Shown: positions 33,886 to 45,987 of the stretch, piece after piece
Layout of the letters: every line of letters begins with the position of its first letter
Numbering within the stretch: position 1 is the first letter of the stretch
Source of the DNA: Mactra quadrangularis
Lineage: Eukaryota; Mollusca; Bivalvia; Venerida; Mactridae
Length of the DNA stretch: 64,000 bases
Assembly: GCA_025267735.1 (NCBI GenBank)
Contig: CM046303.1
Coordinates: forward strand, 68,773,034-68,837,033
Reading direction: 5' to 3'
Made by a program: the position numbers and the translations under genes
The notes under the pieces: model-generated
Told to the model about the DNA's origin: nothing
Seen by the model: the letters and a program-made list of their open reading frames with translations, nothing else
Database searches by the model: none

Positions 33886-34205
33886 AGTAGCACCAGGAGC
33901 AGTGATCCAGTGGTAGGACGGGCGCTCAGGGATCGAGAGATCCTGGGTTCGAATCCCACCAGGGGCACTGCTAATTTTCTTGAGCAAGAAATTTACCTGC
34001 AATTTGCTTCACTCCACCCAGGTGTAAATGGGTACCTGCGAGGGTGGCGTAATTTCGTTGCGCCAATTTGTCAGCTGCACTAATAAGCGGAGTAAAAAGA
34101 CTCCCCAGGGAGATTGATAGTAAGATACCAGTACCCCGATGACCAGGGGTAATAGCTGTAAAGTCGGTGAACGTGTGTAAGTTGAAACTTAGACTATAAA
34201 ATGCA
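33886..34205 (+). repeat. V-SINE (RUDI-like), near full length
   Basis: A tRNA-like head with A box ('gtgatccagtggtaggacgg') and B box ('gggttcgaatccc') is followed by the V-domain signature 'cactccacccaggtgtaaat'+'gggtacctg', known from vertebrate HE1-type SINEs and mollusc RUDI. The body ends at 'agactataaaatgcaatta'. It is non-coding and would be mobilised by a partner LINE. Confidence 0.85.
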
Positions 34206-35228
34206 ATTACTTTTTACCCTGACTTGGATACTGGTGTATCAAACCCCTTCAAAAAAATAAAATTTAATGTAGAATTTTTCTTTCTCTGTGAAGGTAAAGT
34301 TTTAAGCACTGTGAGAGCTAAGGGATTATAAAATCTATTCAAAAATTAAGAATAAAGGCTTATGATGGAAAAGTTTCATGTCACTAAAATGTACTCTGAC
34401 AAGAATTTGAGGAAAAATTCCTGAATAAAAACTGTAAAATACAACATACTCATTTTTAGAAAATACAATTACTGCATTCAACTTCATGATATTAATTATA
34501 TAAATGATAATTATCATACTATCAATTAATGTATTGATAATATTACTTGTACATGTTGAAGTCATAAATATAAGTAAATGTTTGGAATGTTTTATCATTT
34601 TTCTCATCAAAGTATCTAGTTCTGCGTAAAAATGAACGATAAGTATTTAGGTAAAATCTTAGTATAACACTTAGAAACATAACATTTGTTTATTTTCTGA
34701 CAAGATTTAGATAATTTGTGCATATGAAACACTTTCAACAATTTTCCAAAAAATAATCCCATTCACTAAATTTACCTCATTGTTAAATCAGGTAATCAAA
34801 TGAAAAAAAAGAAATATAATTTATCAAACAATTTATTCTTAATTATAAACTGTAAATTTAGCCTTCATCATTAAACACCATTAGTACAGGTAAAACTAAT
34901 TTCTAAGACATTTATGATAAGCAGAAATGGGGTTTAAATACATTATTTTCTGTTCAGTTACTATGTAAATCATAGCGTAGCAGCAGAGTGTTTGTCCGAC
35001 TTTACTCAAAAATGTGTACTACGTAGCACGCATAGCAGATAACAGTGACGTAGTTGTGAATCTCTCCTATACTGTCGACTGTGTACACTACCCCCCCCCC
35101 CCTATTTTCTCGGTGTAGGTGACGCTTTATACGTTTGTATAAACTAACACATATCGGAAATTATTTCATATCATTAGCGCGTGATTGTACATGTTTACAA
35201 AACCCCACAATTTTGATATTACCAACTA
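34206..35228. other. AT-rich spacer with C12 homopolymer
   Basis: No gene is seen. A run of about 12 C occurs at 35091-35102. Confidence 0.45.
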
Positions 35229-35720
35229 TTTATTTGTACCAAAGGAAAGACGGGCATTACCTCCCCTGGTAAAACGCCACCTAGGCTTTTGTTTACAAAA
35301 CCCCACCCTCAGACACTGCATATAGATTACGTCCCCTGTTTGCTTCTCACAACTGAGTGAGAGTTACCTCCCTTTAGTGATAGCGCCACCTACCCATATT
35401 GTTTACATTACAAGTCAGACGGGCATTACCTCCCTTGGTAAAACGCCTCCTATACTTTTGTTTACATTACCCCACCCTTTTATACTACGTATAATTACGT
35501 CCCCTGAAACTCTTCGTTCACTTTGCGAGACTGAACGAGCATTACTCCCCCTTAGTGATAGCGCCATCTATCCCTCACTGTTTACAATCCCCCACCCATA
35601 CCTGTACTTAATTACGCCCTTGTTTAGAGAGTTACCTCCCTTTGATTATAACGCCATTTACACTTGTGAGACAACTCCTTATCATAAACAGTTGAGTCCT
35701 GATTACCCCCCTTGAATTAT
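35229..35720. repeat. Dimeric tandem repeat (about 163 bp) upstream of the I-like LINE
   Basis: Type A modules ('gacgggcattacctccc'+'tggtaaaacgcc') start near 35252 and 35415; type B modules ('gagttacctccctttagtga'+'tagcgcc') near 35345, 35530 and 35625. Each is followed by a 'tttgtttaca...ccccaccc' segment. The A-to-A distance is 163 bp. It lies 0.9 kb before ORF1 and could be repeated 5' UTR/promoter monomers of the LINE or an independent satellite. Confidence 0.75.
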
Positions 35721-36609
35721 TTGTTTACAATTACATTCATACCAAATTATTTCCCTTTATTTAAAAAATCTTTTGATGTTGTGCGTTACAAAAGTAACTT
35801 TAAATTTATAGATATAATTGAATTATATCTTCCAAGGAAATTATAAATCGATGCCGTATCGTCGGTACACACACCGCCTATAGACTACTGCCTGGTTGTT
35901 ACTTTCCGACTGGTTGGAGGAATTCATAATAAACAAAAAATTTTAAGGTCTATGTTCACCTGTTGTGCATGTTACACAACAATCATTAGATCTAGATATA
36001 TAATATTATGTGATACGTAACTTTCTATCATTTACGATAGAAATATTTAGAATTACAAACACTTTTAAATTACTGTGTTTGACAAAATTATATTGATTCA
36101 GTTAAACCGCCTCGGTTTTACTATAAGTATTTCATATCTACTACCAGTGTTTTCAATTGTTGAAATTAGTTATACTATAAAGAGTAAATACTTTATCTTA
36201 TAACAATCATTAATTTACAAAATATTTCAAATACACACATAGACCTTGAGTTTTAAGGTATTCCTCCACCAACTCGGTTAGAATAAATTAAACATTTGTT
36301 TCGATTTTACATCTAAAACATTGTAGGATTGTTTCGAGACAGATAATACAAAACAAAATTACACTTAGTTTACTAGGGTAAGGTGAAGTACCAGAGCTGT
36401 TTTAAAATAAAAGATAATTAATAAATAAATTATAGACACTCTGGTTACCGATCCTTTTATTTACATCCCATTGATCCTGAAAACTTTTGGCCACTTGTTA
36501 TCAGTTACTAAAAAAGAAATATAAAAATAAAAACCAAGTAACTGAAACATTAGTCTGTTGATTAAAAGCAATTAGACACAAGTCTTTTTGTTATTAGTTA
36601 CTGTTAGCC
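35721..36609. other. AT-rich leader before LINE ORF1
   Basis: No ORF of note; possibly the 5' UTR of the LINE. Confidence 0.4.
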
Positions 36610-38438
36610 ATGCCTAGATGTTCGTCTCCAGGAATGGCTGGCTGTCCAACTTATAGGCCGACAGAATATGTCAGAACACCCCCCATATTGACGCCAGGGA
36701 GACACCCTCTTGACATTAGTAAATATGTGGGAACCCCACTTCATGAGACAGATAAACATCGGATAAAACATCCGAACCCATTTGTACTCATTTTGAAATC
36801 GAGCGGACCTAATCCCCTCCTCAAAACCATTAGTATAATTAAACTGGGTAAACTCATGAATGTAAAATTCCCAAAAGTTGAGAGGGTAACCCCCCTGGCG
36901 TCTGGCTCAGTATTGCTTGAGTTTCCTGGGGCCGAACCTATGACACATTTACTAAATAATAAGAATTTGTGGCTGGGTGACTGCCCTGTGGAGCCTTCTC
37001 TCCCCAGGGGACAACCAGTCACTGACCTTCTGATACATGGGGTTCCATTAGATTTGGATATTAAAGATTTCCACAATAACATTACGTTTGAACCCAGTAG
37101 AGGGGTCGAGCTAATATGTCATGAACGTATCAAAAACAAAAATGGTCTAACAGGCGCCATTAAACTTACTTTTAGAGGGGAAACTCCTTTATATGTCATC
37201 ATTAAAGGAACAAACATAAAATTCCCGACTGAGAAATATATCCACCCACCCATGAGGTGCTATAAGTGTCAAAGGTTCGGTCATAGAGCCCGTTCATGCA
37301 AACAAGATCAAGTATGTCCCAGGTGCTCTGGTAACCACAGGCCGGAAACCTGCAGGAGGGGTGACTTTAGATGCCCTAACTGTAGGGGACCACATCCGGC
37401 CTGGTTCCCGGGATGCCCCCAGTATCTCAGGGCCCAGTGTATCACAGCGGTCCTGAGGAGGGATGGTATCTCGTGGACCAGGGCTGGGGCCATAGTGGAC
37501 GATGAGGCAACAAAATTAAAGTTGACTCGTCAAGGAATACCCTGCAGCGTTGGTAATAAAAGTCAGGCTACATCCATAAAAGATGTCCCTAGTGAAAAAG
37601 GCAATAAAAACAGCCTTTTCACACCTGCCAACTCCCCTAAAAAGGAAGAAGCAGGCAATATACTATCCACTGATATAAACGTCAGTGGATGTAAAATTAT
37701 AGATCCTGACACTCCAAATAGCCCAAATCAACATACCAACACTGAGGGTCCAACCTCATCAACACCTCTGGGGACCCCCGATAATTCACCAGTTGGAGCC
37801 ACTTGTGCGTCGCTGACCCAAGTGACTGAATTAAGTTCTTCATCTGTGGTCAGTGACTGCAGTGCATTCAACACTTCTGGTGAGGATTCGATGGTCTCTG
37901 TCCACCCCAGTTATTGCGGCAAATCGTATGAGGAGCTGTCAATTTCGGGGTGGTCAACAAGGAGGAATCGCCTGTTAAAAGCTCTCCTGGCATAACTGCT
38001 AAACAGGTGGCATACACAGAATCATACACAAACACCAGCATACACTTCAAAATTACAGAAGAAAACCACAGCACCATTCTAAGCACTCAGGAATTAACAG
38101 ACATTATTGAACAAATTATTTTGGATAAATCGCGCCCCGCGCGTAACAACTTAAAATCATTTATTTACTCAGCACTCACCAAAAATGCATTACACCAGAA
38201 AACAAACACTAAAACACAAACACAAAAACAAAAAAGCAAAGCAGTGTGCCAGGAAGCCAAGGCGAGTGCTAAACAAAACACTACCAGAGTACCTACGGGC
38301 CTAAGAACTAGGAGGGTGGAAAAGACCCCCGGTAAACTGAAACTAGGTAGGAGGCTGAGCAAAATCCCATCTCAGTCTCCTAGAAGGCAACACTATGCTC
38401 AGGTCAAACAAAGATATAATAAACTCTTTGGCCCCTAG
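36610..38438 (+). pseudogene. I-like LINE ORF1 (zinc-knuckle nucleocapsid-like protein), one frameshift
   Basis: The frame from ATG 36610 runs 461 codons to 37995; the continuation is in another frame (37940-38438), so a frameshift lies near 37940-37950, where 'ggggtgg' occurs. Three zinc knuckles lie at about residues 217-270: CYKCQRFGHRARSC (CX2CX4HX4C), CPRCSGNHRPETC (CX2CX3HX4C) and CPNCRGPHPAWFPGC (CX2CX3HX6C). The C-terminal part is basic and Ser/Thr/Pro-rich (e.g. KQKSKAVCQEAKASAKQ). ORF1 of I/jockey-group LINEs binds the RNA template in the RNP particle. It ends 9 nt before ORF2, the usual tight spacing. Confidence 0.88.
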
Positions 38439-38447
38439 AGGGATCAC

Positions 38448-39900
38448 ATGGCAGAACAACTAAACATAATATCATTCAATGCTGCTGGATAAACAGCAGC
38501 CAAAATTTGTGAACTTAAATATACTTTAGATAGGAATCCACATATAGACATTCTTTGTATCCAGGAAACCAAATTTAGTGATAAGTCCGTCAAAAACATT
38601 CCTTGATATTCTTTGGAACATAAAAATTTTACCAAAAACAATATTGCATGTGGAGGTTTGGCAATATACGTCAAAAACTCCATAAATTATCAGTACCTTC
38701 CTGTTGAAAATCCCAAGGAAAATAATGATGAAATAAAAACTGAAGTCCAGTTACTAAAGATACATTTGGCACATGGTATCTTTTATTTGGCAAATATATA
38801 TTCTAGAGGTGTAGAAAAAGACACCCTAGACAAAATTTACAACTCCATCCCAAGTGAAAGAAAAGGCCTTATCATCACAGGTGACTTTAATGCCCACCAC
38901 ACTTTTTGGGGATCGAAATTGGATGACAATAAGGGGAGAATCATTTTAGATTGGGCAGACGAAACTAACTTAATCATACTTAACAATGGTGCTCCAACCA
39001 GAATTAGTAAAGCAACAGGGGAACAAACAAACTTAGATATAACACTCTGTGATGATAGGACCGCTCTCTCAACAACATGGGATGTTCATAATGATACCCT
39101 GGGATCTGATCATTATCCTTTATTAATTAGTTGCGACTTTGGCAAATGCAACACACCTTTGGAACCAGAACACTCAAAATGTTCTTTTAGAAAAACTGAC
39201 TGGCAGAAATTCAAAAACTCATGTAAGAACATAACAAAAGATCAAGTCTACAGTGAAGACACTGATACATTTCTAGACAATTTAATAAATGTGTCCCTTC
39301 TGGTGGCCAAGGAATGCAATAGTGCCCCGGCCAAAGCTTCAAATAAACCTAGAAAAAAGGCCCCGTGGTGGAACGAACTCTGCTATAAAGCGGTACAGGA
39401 AAGAAAGAAAATTTTGGCAAAAACAAAAAGAAACCCCTGTCCAGACAATTTAGAAAAACTTAAGAGCTCTGAAACAAACGCGAAGACCACTATTTTGGCC
39501 GCCAAACAAGAGCATTGGCAATCTTTTATCAAGTCCATTGAATTTAAAAGTGGTGCTTCAAAAACAGTCTGGGCAAAAATCAAAGCTTTAAAAGGTAAAA
39601 GACAGGAACCTGTACCGCTACTCATTAAAAACAAAAAATATGCAAAAACTCCCCTGGAAAAGGCTCAATTTTTAGTTAGGCACTACAAAGAAGTTTCAAA
39701 CGACTCAAATTTACCATTAGAAACTTTGGCTTACCAATCAAAATTTGAGTCCGCCCACAAAAACATCTTAAACGAGCCGGGGGAAGATAACTTACCTATT
39801 AACCAACCTTTCACCATATTTGAACTCAAAAAAATCATAAATAGTAGAAAAAATTCTGCCAGGGCCTTGACCAAATTTCATATTCTCTGTTCAAAAACAT
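38448..39900 (+). pseudogene. I-like LINE ORF2, apurinic-type endonuclease part (stops inside)
   Basis: ATG at 38448 begins MAEQLNIISFNAAG, then a TAA about 14 codons in, then ...DILCIQETKFSDKS, then a TGA near 38603, then an open frame from 38607. Endonuclease motifs in order: SFNAAG (Asn), IQETK (Glu), GGLAIYVKN, GLIITGDFNAHHTFWGS (Asp/Asn), LDITLCDD and LGSDHYPLLIS (Ser-Asp-His). After it comes a linker (KAPWWNELCYKAVQERKK...) up to INSRKNSA, where the RT N-terminal motif should start. At least two frame changes follow at 39855-39935. The two stops show it is not functional. Confidence 0.92.
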
Positions 39901-41361
39901 GCCAGATTCCTGGAAATCTGGCTCTGTCTGTATAATAAAATTTGGGAAAAGGGTTCTTACCCTGATGTTTGGAGAAGGGCCTGTGTTATACCTATTCCAA
40001 AACCTAATAAAGATAAAAATGACCCAAAATCTTACAGACCGATAAGCCTTACCTCCCATGCTGGGAAATTGCTAGAGGGGATGGTAAAGGCACGTTTAGA
40101 AACTCATTTTGAACAAAACAACTATATAACCCCCTTTCAATCTGGCTTCAGAAAGGGGAGGAGAACTTTAGACCAACTAGCTCGACTTCAACATGATGTC
40201 ATGGCGGCTAAAAACAATAACCACCATGTTTTGGCAATTTTCTTAGACCTCCAAGCCGCATTCGACCTTACCTGGCACTTTGGAGTATTGTATAAACTCA
40301 AAAAATATGGTATAACAGGGTCCTGCTTCTCATACATCAGAGCATTCCTTGAGGACAGAAAAATACAAGTTAAAGTGGGAAATGTCCTCTCTGACAGTGA
40401 AACCCTGTCTAGAGGGACACCGCAGGGCGCGATACTTTCGCCACTTTTATTTAATATACTAATAAATGATCTACCTGAAACCTTTTCTAGTAAAGGAATG
40501 ACTCCAAGCCAATTTGCTGATGATTCTGGCTCTTGGGTTTCAGGCAAAAATCTAAATTACCTGGTGGCGAAAGTACAAAAGAGCTTGGATTTAGTTTGGG
40601 AATGGGCTTTAGAATGGGGATTCAAAATTTCAAAAGAAAAAACAGTGGGGATGCATCTTGGGAACAAGGTTATAAATCATAATAGAATTCAGCTTGACCT
40701 AGGAGGTACACCTATCAACATGGTCAAACAGACCAAATTTTTAGGCATGATATTAGATGAAAGACTCACTTTTGGACCTCACATTGATTATATAGTTAAA
40801 AGGTGTACCTCAGACCTAAATCTAATGAAATTACTAAAACACACAGAGTATGGATCTGACAAAAAGAGTCTACTTCAAATATACAAATCACTAATAAGAC
40901 CTAAAATTGATTATGGTGCTGAAATCTATTATGAAGCCTGTCCTTCCCAACTCAAAAAGTTAGATGTTATTCAAAACAAGGCCTTAAGGATTGCACTAAG
41001 AGCCCTTCCAACTACCCCTAAACACCTTTTGGAATCGGAGGCAGGGGTCATGCCACTACTCTTTAGGAGACCTGAGTATATTGTTAAATTCTGGGCCAGG
41101 GCACAAACACAGAGGGAAAAGAACCCTCTGAATTCCATCATTGGGACCAACAAAGAAGTACCCAAGAGATTGAAATTCCCTTTTACTCTATTTGGGGCTA
41201 AAGTAGATCTCTTGAGGGAAAAAATGGGTCTCAGTGATGTACAGGTGGCAGATTTCAGACCAAAAAACCCATTTCCTTGGCTGCTTACCCCCCCCCCCCC
41301 CCCTCTTGTAGATCTCACCCTAAACAACACCTCTAAGGGTGAGGTTGACCCCCCATTTTAA
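39901..41361 (+). pseudogene. I-like LINE ORF2, reverse transcriptase part
   Basis: The open frame starts near 39930 (LCLYNKIWEKGSYPDVWRR, VIPIPKPNK, YRPISLTS). RT motifs: FQSGFRKGRRTLDQL, FLDLQAAFD (catalytic Asp), RGTPQGAILSPLLFNI, QFADDSGSW (FADD catalytic box), KISKEKTVGM and KFLGMILDERLTF. The frame ends at TAA 41359-41361 just after a run of 16 C at 41289-41304 and a second C run near 41350. The frame then changes before RNase H, so slippage at C runs is the likely cause of the break. Confidence 0.93.
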
Positions 41362-42264
41362 AAGTATCCTTCCTTGAACACTTGGATACCAATTATCCCA
41401 ACCATACAAAAATTTACACAGATGGTTCCAAGTGCCCATCCACAGGAACAGTTTCCTGTGCCTTTTATATCCCCTCTTTTAACTATAAACATATAGACAG
41501 ATTGAACAATTACTGCTCAATCTATACTGCTGAAATGTCTCCATGGGCTGGATTATTCAAAATAAACCTCCAAAATCTATAATAATTTCTGACTTATTGT
41601 CATCACTAATAACCATTCAAAAAGCAAATCAAGACCAGATCTTTTGGAAAAAATTAACAATAAATATCAACACATTTTAAAATCTGGTCTTGAATTATCT
41701 TTTCTATGGTGTCCAGCCCATGTGGACATCTCTGGCAATGAAACTGCAGACAAAGCAGCCAAGGAGGGTTTAAACCTACCAGAACCCAGTTGTGATGTCA
41801 ACCTTGCCCCTACTGAGATCTACTCAATTGTTAGGAAGAAGACAATTGAGAACTGGGTGGAACACCACAAGCTAATTCAAAGGCAAGTGGAAAGACCACT
41901 CAGTTCCTTTCAATATCCAGTAGGGCTCAGGTGGCCTGTCATTTACTCCAACAACATGGTGATTGACAGGTGCATAATTAGACTGAGGATGGGGGCAAGC
42001 CTGTTACCAGGTTCACTGGGTAGATATCTTCCAGATACTGACCCGGTTTGCCCCCATTGCGGGGTTGACTTCACAACTGATCACTTTCTGTTCACCTGTA
42101 CAAAGTTTAGCTCTCCCAGAACTGAGCTTAAATCTGCCTTGCAAAAATTGGATATCAATTTTGATGTCCAAAACTTGTTAGATCCCAGCAAGGCACTTAG
42201 GAGCTCAGTTTATAAGGCTCTAGAGATTTATATTGTGGACTGTCAAATGACAGACAAAATCTAG
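41362..42264 (+). pseudogene. I-like LINE ORF2, RNase H and C-terminal zinc-binding part
   Basis: RNase H motifs: KIYTDGSK (first Asp), IYTAEM (Glu), an 'IIISDLLSSL' segment in another frame (third Asp), and WCPAHVDISGNETADKAAKE (fourth Asp). A frameshift separates 41382-41582 from 41644-42264. The C-terminus has CPHCGVDFTTDHFLFTC, the Cys/His cluster usual at the end of I/R1/jockey-type ORF2. An RNase H places the element in the I group (I, Nimb, Loa, R1 or Tad-like), not CR1/L2. Confidence 0.92.
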
Positions 42265-43150
42265 AGCCCCAAAACTCAGTCTATGTCATTTATACTGCCC
42301 AATTAAGTGCAAATACCACATGAGATAAATATAAACAGCATTTAAATTAGTTAAATGCAATCTAAACAGCTTATAAAGCTATAAAATTAATAAATCTGAT
42401 ATTAAATTCAAAGATTAAAGGTTCTTATAACCTTTATTCTATTGCTGTGATGCAGCAAAATGTCTATAATTACATAAATATACTATTAATAAAACATAAG
42501 GATGCAAATCCTATTTTAAACAATATTTGTCAGGGTCTTATACCCAGATAAATTCATTTTTTATACAATACCGGGTTATCAAAACCCATAATTATAAGAA
42601 AATATCAACAATTATGTTGATTCTTTCAAATTAAATACATTATTGACTTACTCCTATACAAAAATATAATCTTTCTTAAACATGATACATTGAAAATAAT
42701 GTCTTTTGTTGTAAAAATACAATAAATGATATGTTTTCACATGTTTTAACACTTAAAATAGGGCTAGAGACCCTATATATTACATTTTCTTAATCAAAAG
42801 AAAGACTGGAGACCTGGAAGACAAACAATACATGATGACTTTATTTAAAAATTAGTTAAAGAGAGTGAATATCCTAAATAAAATTTTATAAATAATTTTC
42901 ACAACTCAAAAAATTTGAAAAACAGGATAAAAACACTCCAAATTTAGAGTAAATTACATTAATTTACAAATTATTTTCCAATATTAAATTTATATATAAT
43001 ATTATAAATATATTATGTTCCTAAAACCTTTAAAAATTAAAAAATGAGAAATTTTACACTACATAAATAATAAATTTTATACTAAATAGTCAATACATTG
43101 ACTATACAAGTCATCTGTATACAAAATTTAACCCAGGATCTCCATCCTAT
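42265..43150. other. AT-rich flank after the LINE
   Basis: Very A/T-rich, with no ORF. It may contain the 3' UTR; no clear poly(A) or simple-repeat terminus could be fixed. Confidence 0.4.
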
Positions 43151-43154
43151 TGAT

Positions 43155-45245
43155 TACAACTACCCCGGATAGGTTAAAAGCCTCTGGGTAGTTACTCGGT
43201 ATTTGCACTATGTTGGGACTCCCGCAAACTATTAACTGAAAATAAAAATAAACTTTTTCATAATGGTGGTGGAATGAGACACTTATACCTTGAGATAAAT
43301 GTTTCAATCAGAAATAACACCTACTTTACACCAGCACTTTAAAAAACAAATAATACCAGTCAATGTGGTTTTTTATGTAGAATCTTTTAACGTTAACAGA
43401 TTTCTTTGTTAAATTTTTACCTGTTTTGTCAAAAATACTCGTGCTCAAAACTGAACCTTCAAACATAAGACCTGAACATTAACCAATCAGAGAAGAGAAA
43501 AAAATATTTAGGTCAATCCGATTCTAAAAATAACTCAAAGTAGGTCATCTAGCTAGACCTAGTATATAAACGTATGGAACACCATAGTCCACTTACTTCA
43601 TTTTAATATAATATAATAGATCTACATGAAATTTTTAATTAAACACTTTAACCCATTTAAAAGTGAAAAATTTATTAATTCTAATGCTTATAAACTTGCG
43701 GAGTTCATACAACTCACTAATCGACCGCATTTTATGGTTAATATTTTCAAATGAAAAACTTTTGAAATATGGAAAGCCGGGGTATATATACTCAAGCTTA
43801 AGAAATTATTACGGATAAAATCGATTTTTTTAATTTTAAGTAATCATAATAAATATAAATCTGTAAATGAAATTCAGTTATGTCACATAGACTAGACTGA
43901 GTAAATTATAGATTTATAATAACATAAAATCCAAATAACACACCACATAGACTGGTTTCCCCTCCAAACGACTTAGACTGAGTACTCAAATTATGGGAGA
44001 GCAACCCTGGCCCACCTATACCGGGGGTTGTTTCAGCTGGGTCGCCTCTATTATAACAAAACAAGTGTATACCAAGTGGGTGAGTTGGGGCACTTGGGGC
44101 GGACTCGCCTGAAATTACAACAGCGAATACCGCCTCTTTTGCCTTAGCTCTCCAACGTATGTCTGACAACATACATAAATACAACCCTTATACAGGGCCT
44201 TTAGTTAAAATTACCAAGTACAGTGACCTAGTTTTGGCGGCTGGTCATGACATACTCCCAGTGGTGATGATCTTACTCCACACTGGGAGGTGTTAGCCCT
44301 ATGGCCAGCCGCTAACAAAAGGCCCCCCTTCTTTATTCTACTATTTTTATGTTCATTTTGAACTACACTTAATCACTTGTCTGCACCCTGTTAGCATCTA
44401 AGGGCCGGTTGGTTCAATGCAGGACGGGGCAGACAAAGTGACATCAACTAATTTAACATCTTAGCATTACTAACCGGACAGTCTTCGTCTCCAGTGTTGT
44501 ATCTAAGTGACAGTTGTTACAATACGTATCTGGGACCAAGGGCTGTCTGGTTTAGATATTTTGCTAGTTAGACCGGTCTGAATCCTCCGGTCTATCACTC
44601 AGTAAATAATCTCATTCCTATTTTGTGTGTGCTGTGCGGTGGTACCTGTGGGGGTCATGTCTTCCCAGGGCCATAGCGCAGTACACACAGACATCTGTAC
44701 TATCATAGTATAACAAATCTGAGGCGACCCGGACATCCACCCTCCTCTCAAGCACTGCTGAGCCACTACCCCTACTATACTATAGTACTAAGTAAATAAA
44801 ATAACAATCAGGCAATAGTCGAGTAAAAGCGATAGACAGCTACACCGGAAGATAGTAAACCACATGAGATCCTTAATATATATAAATGGGGGCAGGTAGC
44901 TATACACTTATCCCTACAGTGGGATTATATTGTCTTTAAGACAAAGCCTTTATCAGGGCTATCACATTATTTGAAAGTGTATACAGCCCTTTTTAGGGCT
45001 ATTTGTCCCCATACATACTTTAAAGTTTATAACTTATCCGGGATTCCCTGTTCGGCACTGTCCCCCCCTTTTTAAACTTGTACATACATTTGTAATTGTG
45101 TTATTTTACTAGTTCCATTACTTTTAACCATTTATTTTTACGTGGCCCTATAAGCGAGCCGTTGTACTTAGTCGGAATACACTTAAGATTATATTTTACG
45201 TTGACTTTTTTATTCCGCTTCTTTTACCTGCCGAACAGGAACATA
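43155..45245. other. Cluster of at least nine imperfect hairpins, possible structured RNA locus
   Basis: Stems include 43158-43193 (AACTACCC/GGGTAGTT), 44002-44030 (CAACCC/GGGTTG), 44236-44313 (GCGGCTGG and CTCCCAGTG with complements), 44374-44440 (CACTTGTCTGC/GCAGACAAAGTG), 44471-44553 (TAACCGGACAG with CTGTCTGGTTTA, plus GU pairs), 44569-44594 (TAGACCGG/CCGGTCTA), 44623-44690 (TGTGTGTGCTGTGC with GCGCAGTACACACA), 44699-44790 (ATAGTATA/TATACTAT), 44988-45002 (AGCCC/GGGCT) and 45049-45240 (CCTGTTCGGCA/TGCCGAACAGG). The stretch is richer in G+C than its flanks and has no credible ORF. Its function is unknown; it could be a long non-coding RNA, part of a LINE 3' UTR, or another transposon. Confidence 0.55.
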
Positions 45246-45638
45246 TCCCCCCCCTTCTTTTTTTTATATATAACACAGTCGACATATAGATTTAAGATAG
45301 CTTAAACAAACTATTAAAGTTACTCATATAGTAAACAAGCCTATGTATTGTACATATTATCTTAACATAGTTACATCTTTTTGTATATATTTAAAATAAC
45401 ATAGACAGATCTTATTCTTATATAGATTTTTAATAAAAATAGATATTAAAATAGATTTTTAACATAGAGTTTACTATTGTAAACTATTTATATTATTAAA
45501 TTAGGAGATTTTTAATCATAGTTTTTAAATTAGACATTCTTATGATTAGATTTTTGTGATATAGCAGACTGTCAATGATAGAAAATACTCGCTCAAAGCA
45601 TTAATGCATATGAGCGAGTCTAAATAAATATCAGCCAG
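45246..45638. other. AT-rich, poly-T/A tracts
   Basis: Repeated 'atagatttttaa' words; no gene. Confidence 0.4.
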
Positions 45639-45639
45639 C

Positions 45640-45792
45640 CAGCTAGTAATTCAAAAGATACCTATGCTGGTGTGTCCGGGTCGAACTACAAGTTGAATAC
45701 CCAACTACTAGCCAGCTCGTAATTCGCGAACTACAAGTTGAATACCCATCTACTAGCTAGCTAGTCATTCGCGAACTACGAGTTGAATTACT
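45640..45792 (+). repeat. Outlying block of the 69-bp satellite
   Basis: About two units with the same core as 31021-32500 ('gctggtgtgtccgggtcgaa', 'ctacaagttgaatacccaac', 'tactagc'). The second and third copies are shortened and carry a new 'aattcgcgaactacaagttg' junction. They lie about 13 kb from the main array, on the far side of the LINE and hairpin region. Confidence 0.85.
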
Positions 45793-45987
45793 ATGGTCAA
45801 TCTACACGCCAACTTCACATACCTAAACCCTCTTAATCTTGACAATCGAATAGCACATTTTCACAGCGTTGTTGACATTTTGAATATCATTATCAGTTTA
45901 TCTCTACAGTGGATTTATAAATGTACACATTACGATCCAATTTATAACTTTTTTCTGTACCTAACATGTTCATTTGTACATTTATCC

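Noticed and set aside
35377..35715. 112-codon ORF MIAPPTHIVYI...
   Set aside because: It falls inside the 163-bp tandem repeat and has no domain.
36741..37082. Antisense ORFs within LINE ORF1 and ORF2 (also 39383-39634, 40188-40547, 40971-41330)
   Set aside because: They are shadows of the sense coding region.
43906..44184. 92-codon minus-strand ORF in the hairpin region
   Set aside because: No homology pattern is recognised, it lies across a hairpin, and it has no splice or start context.
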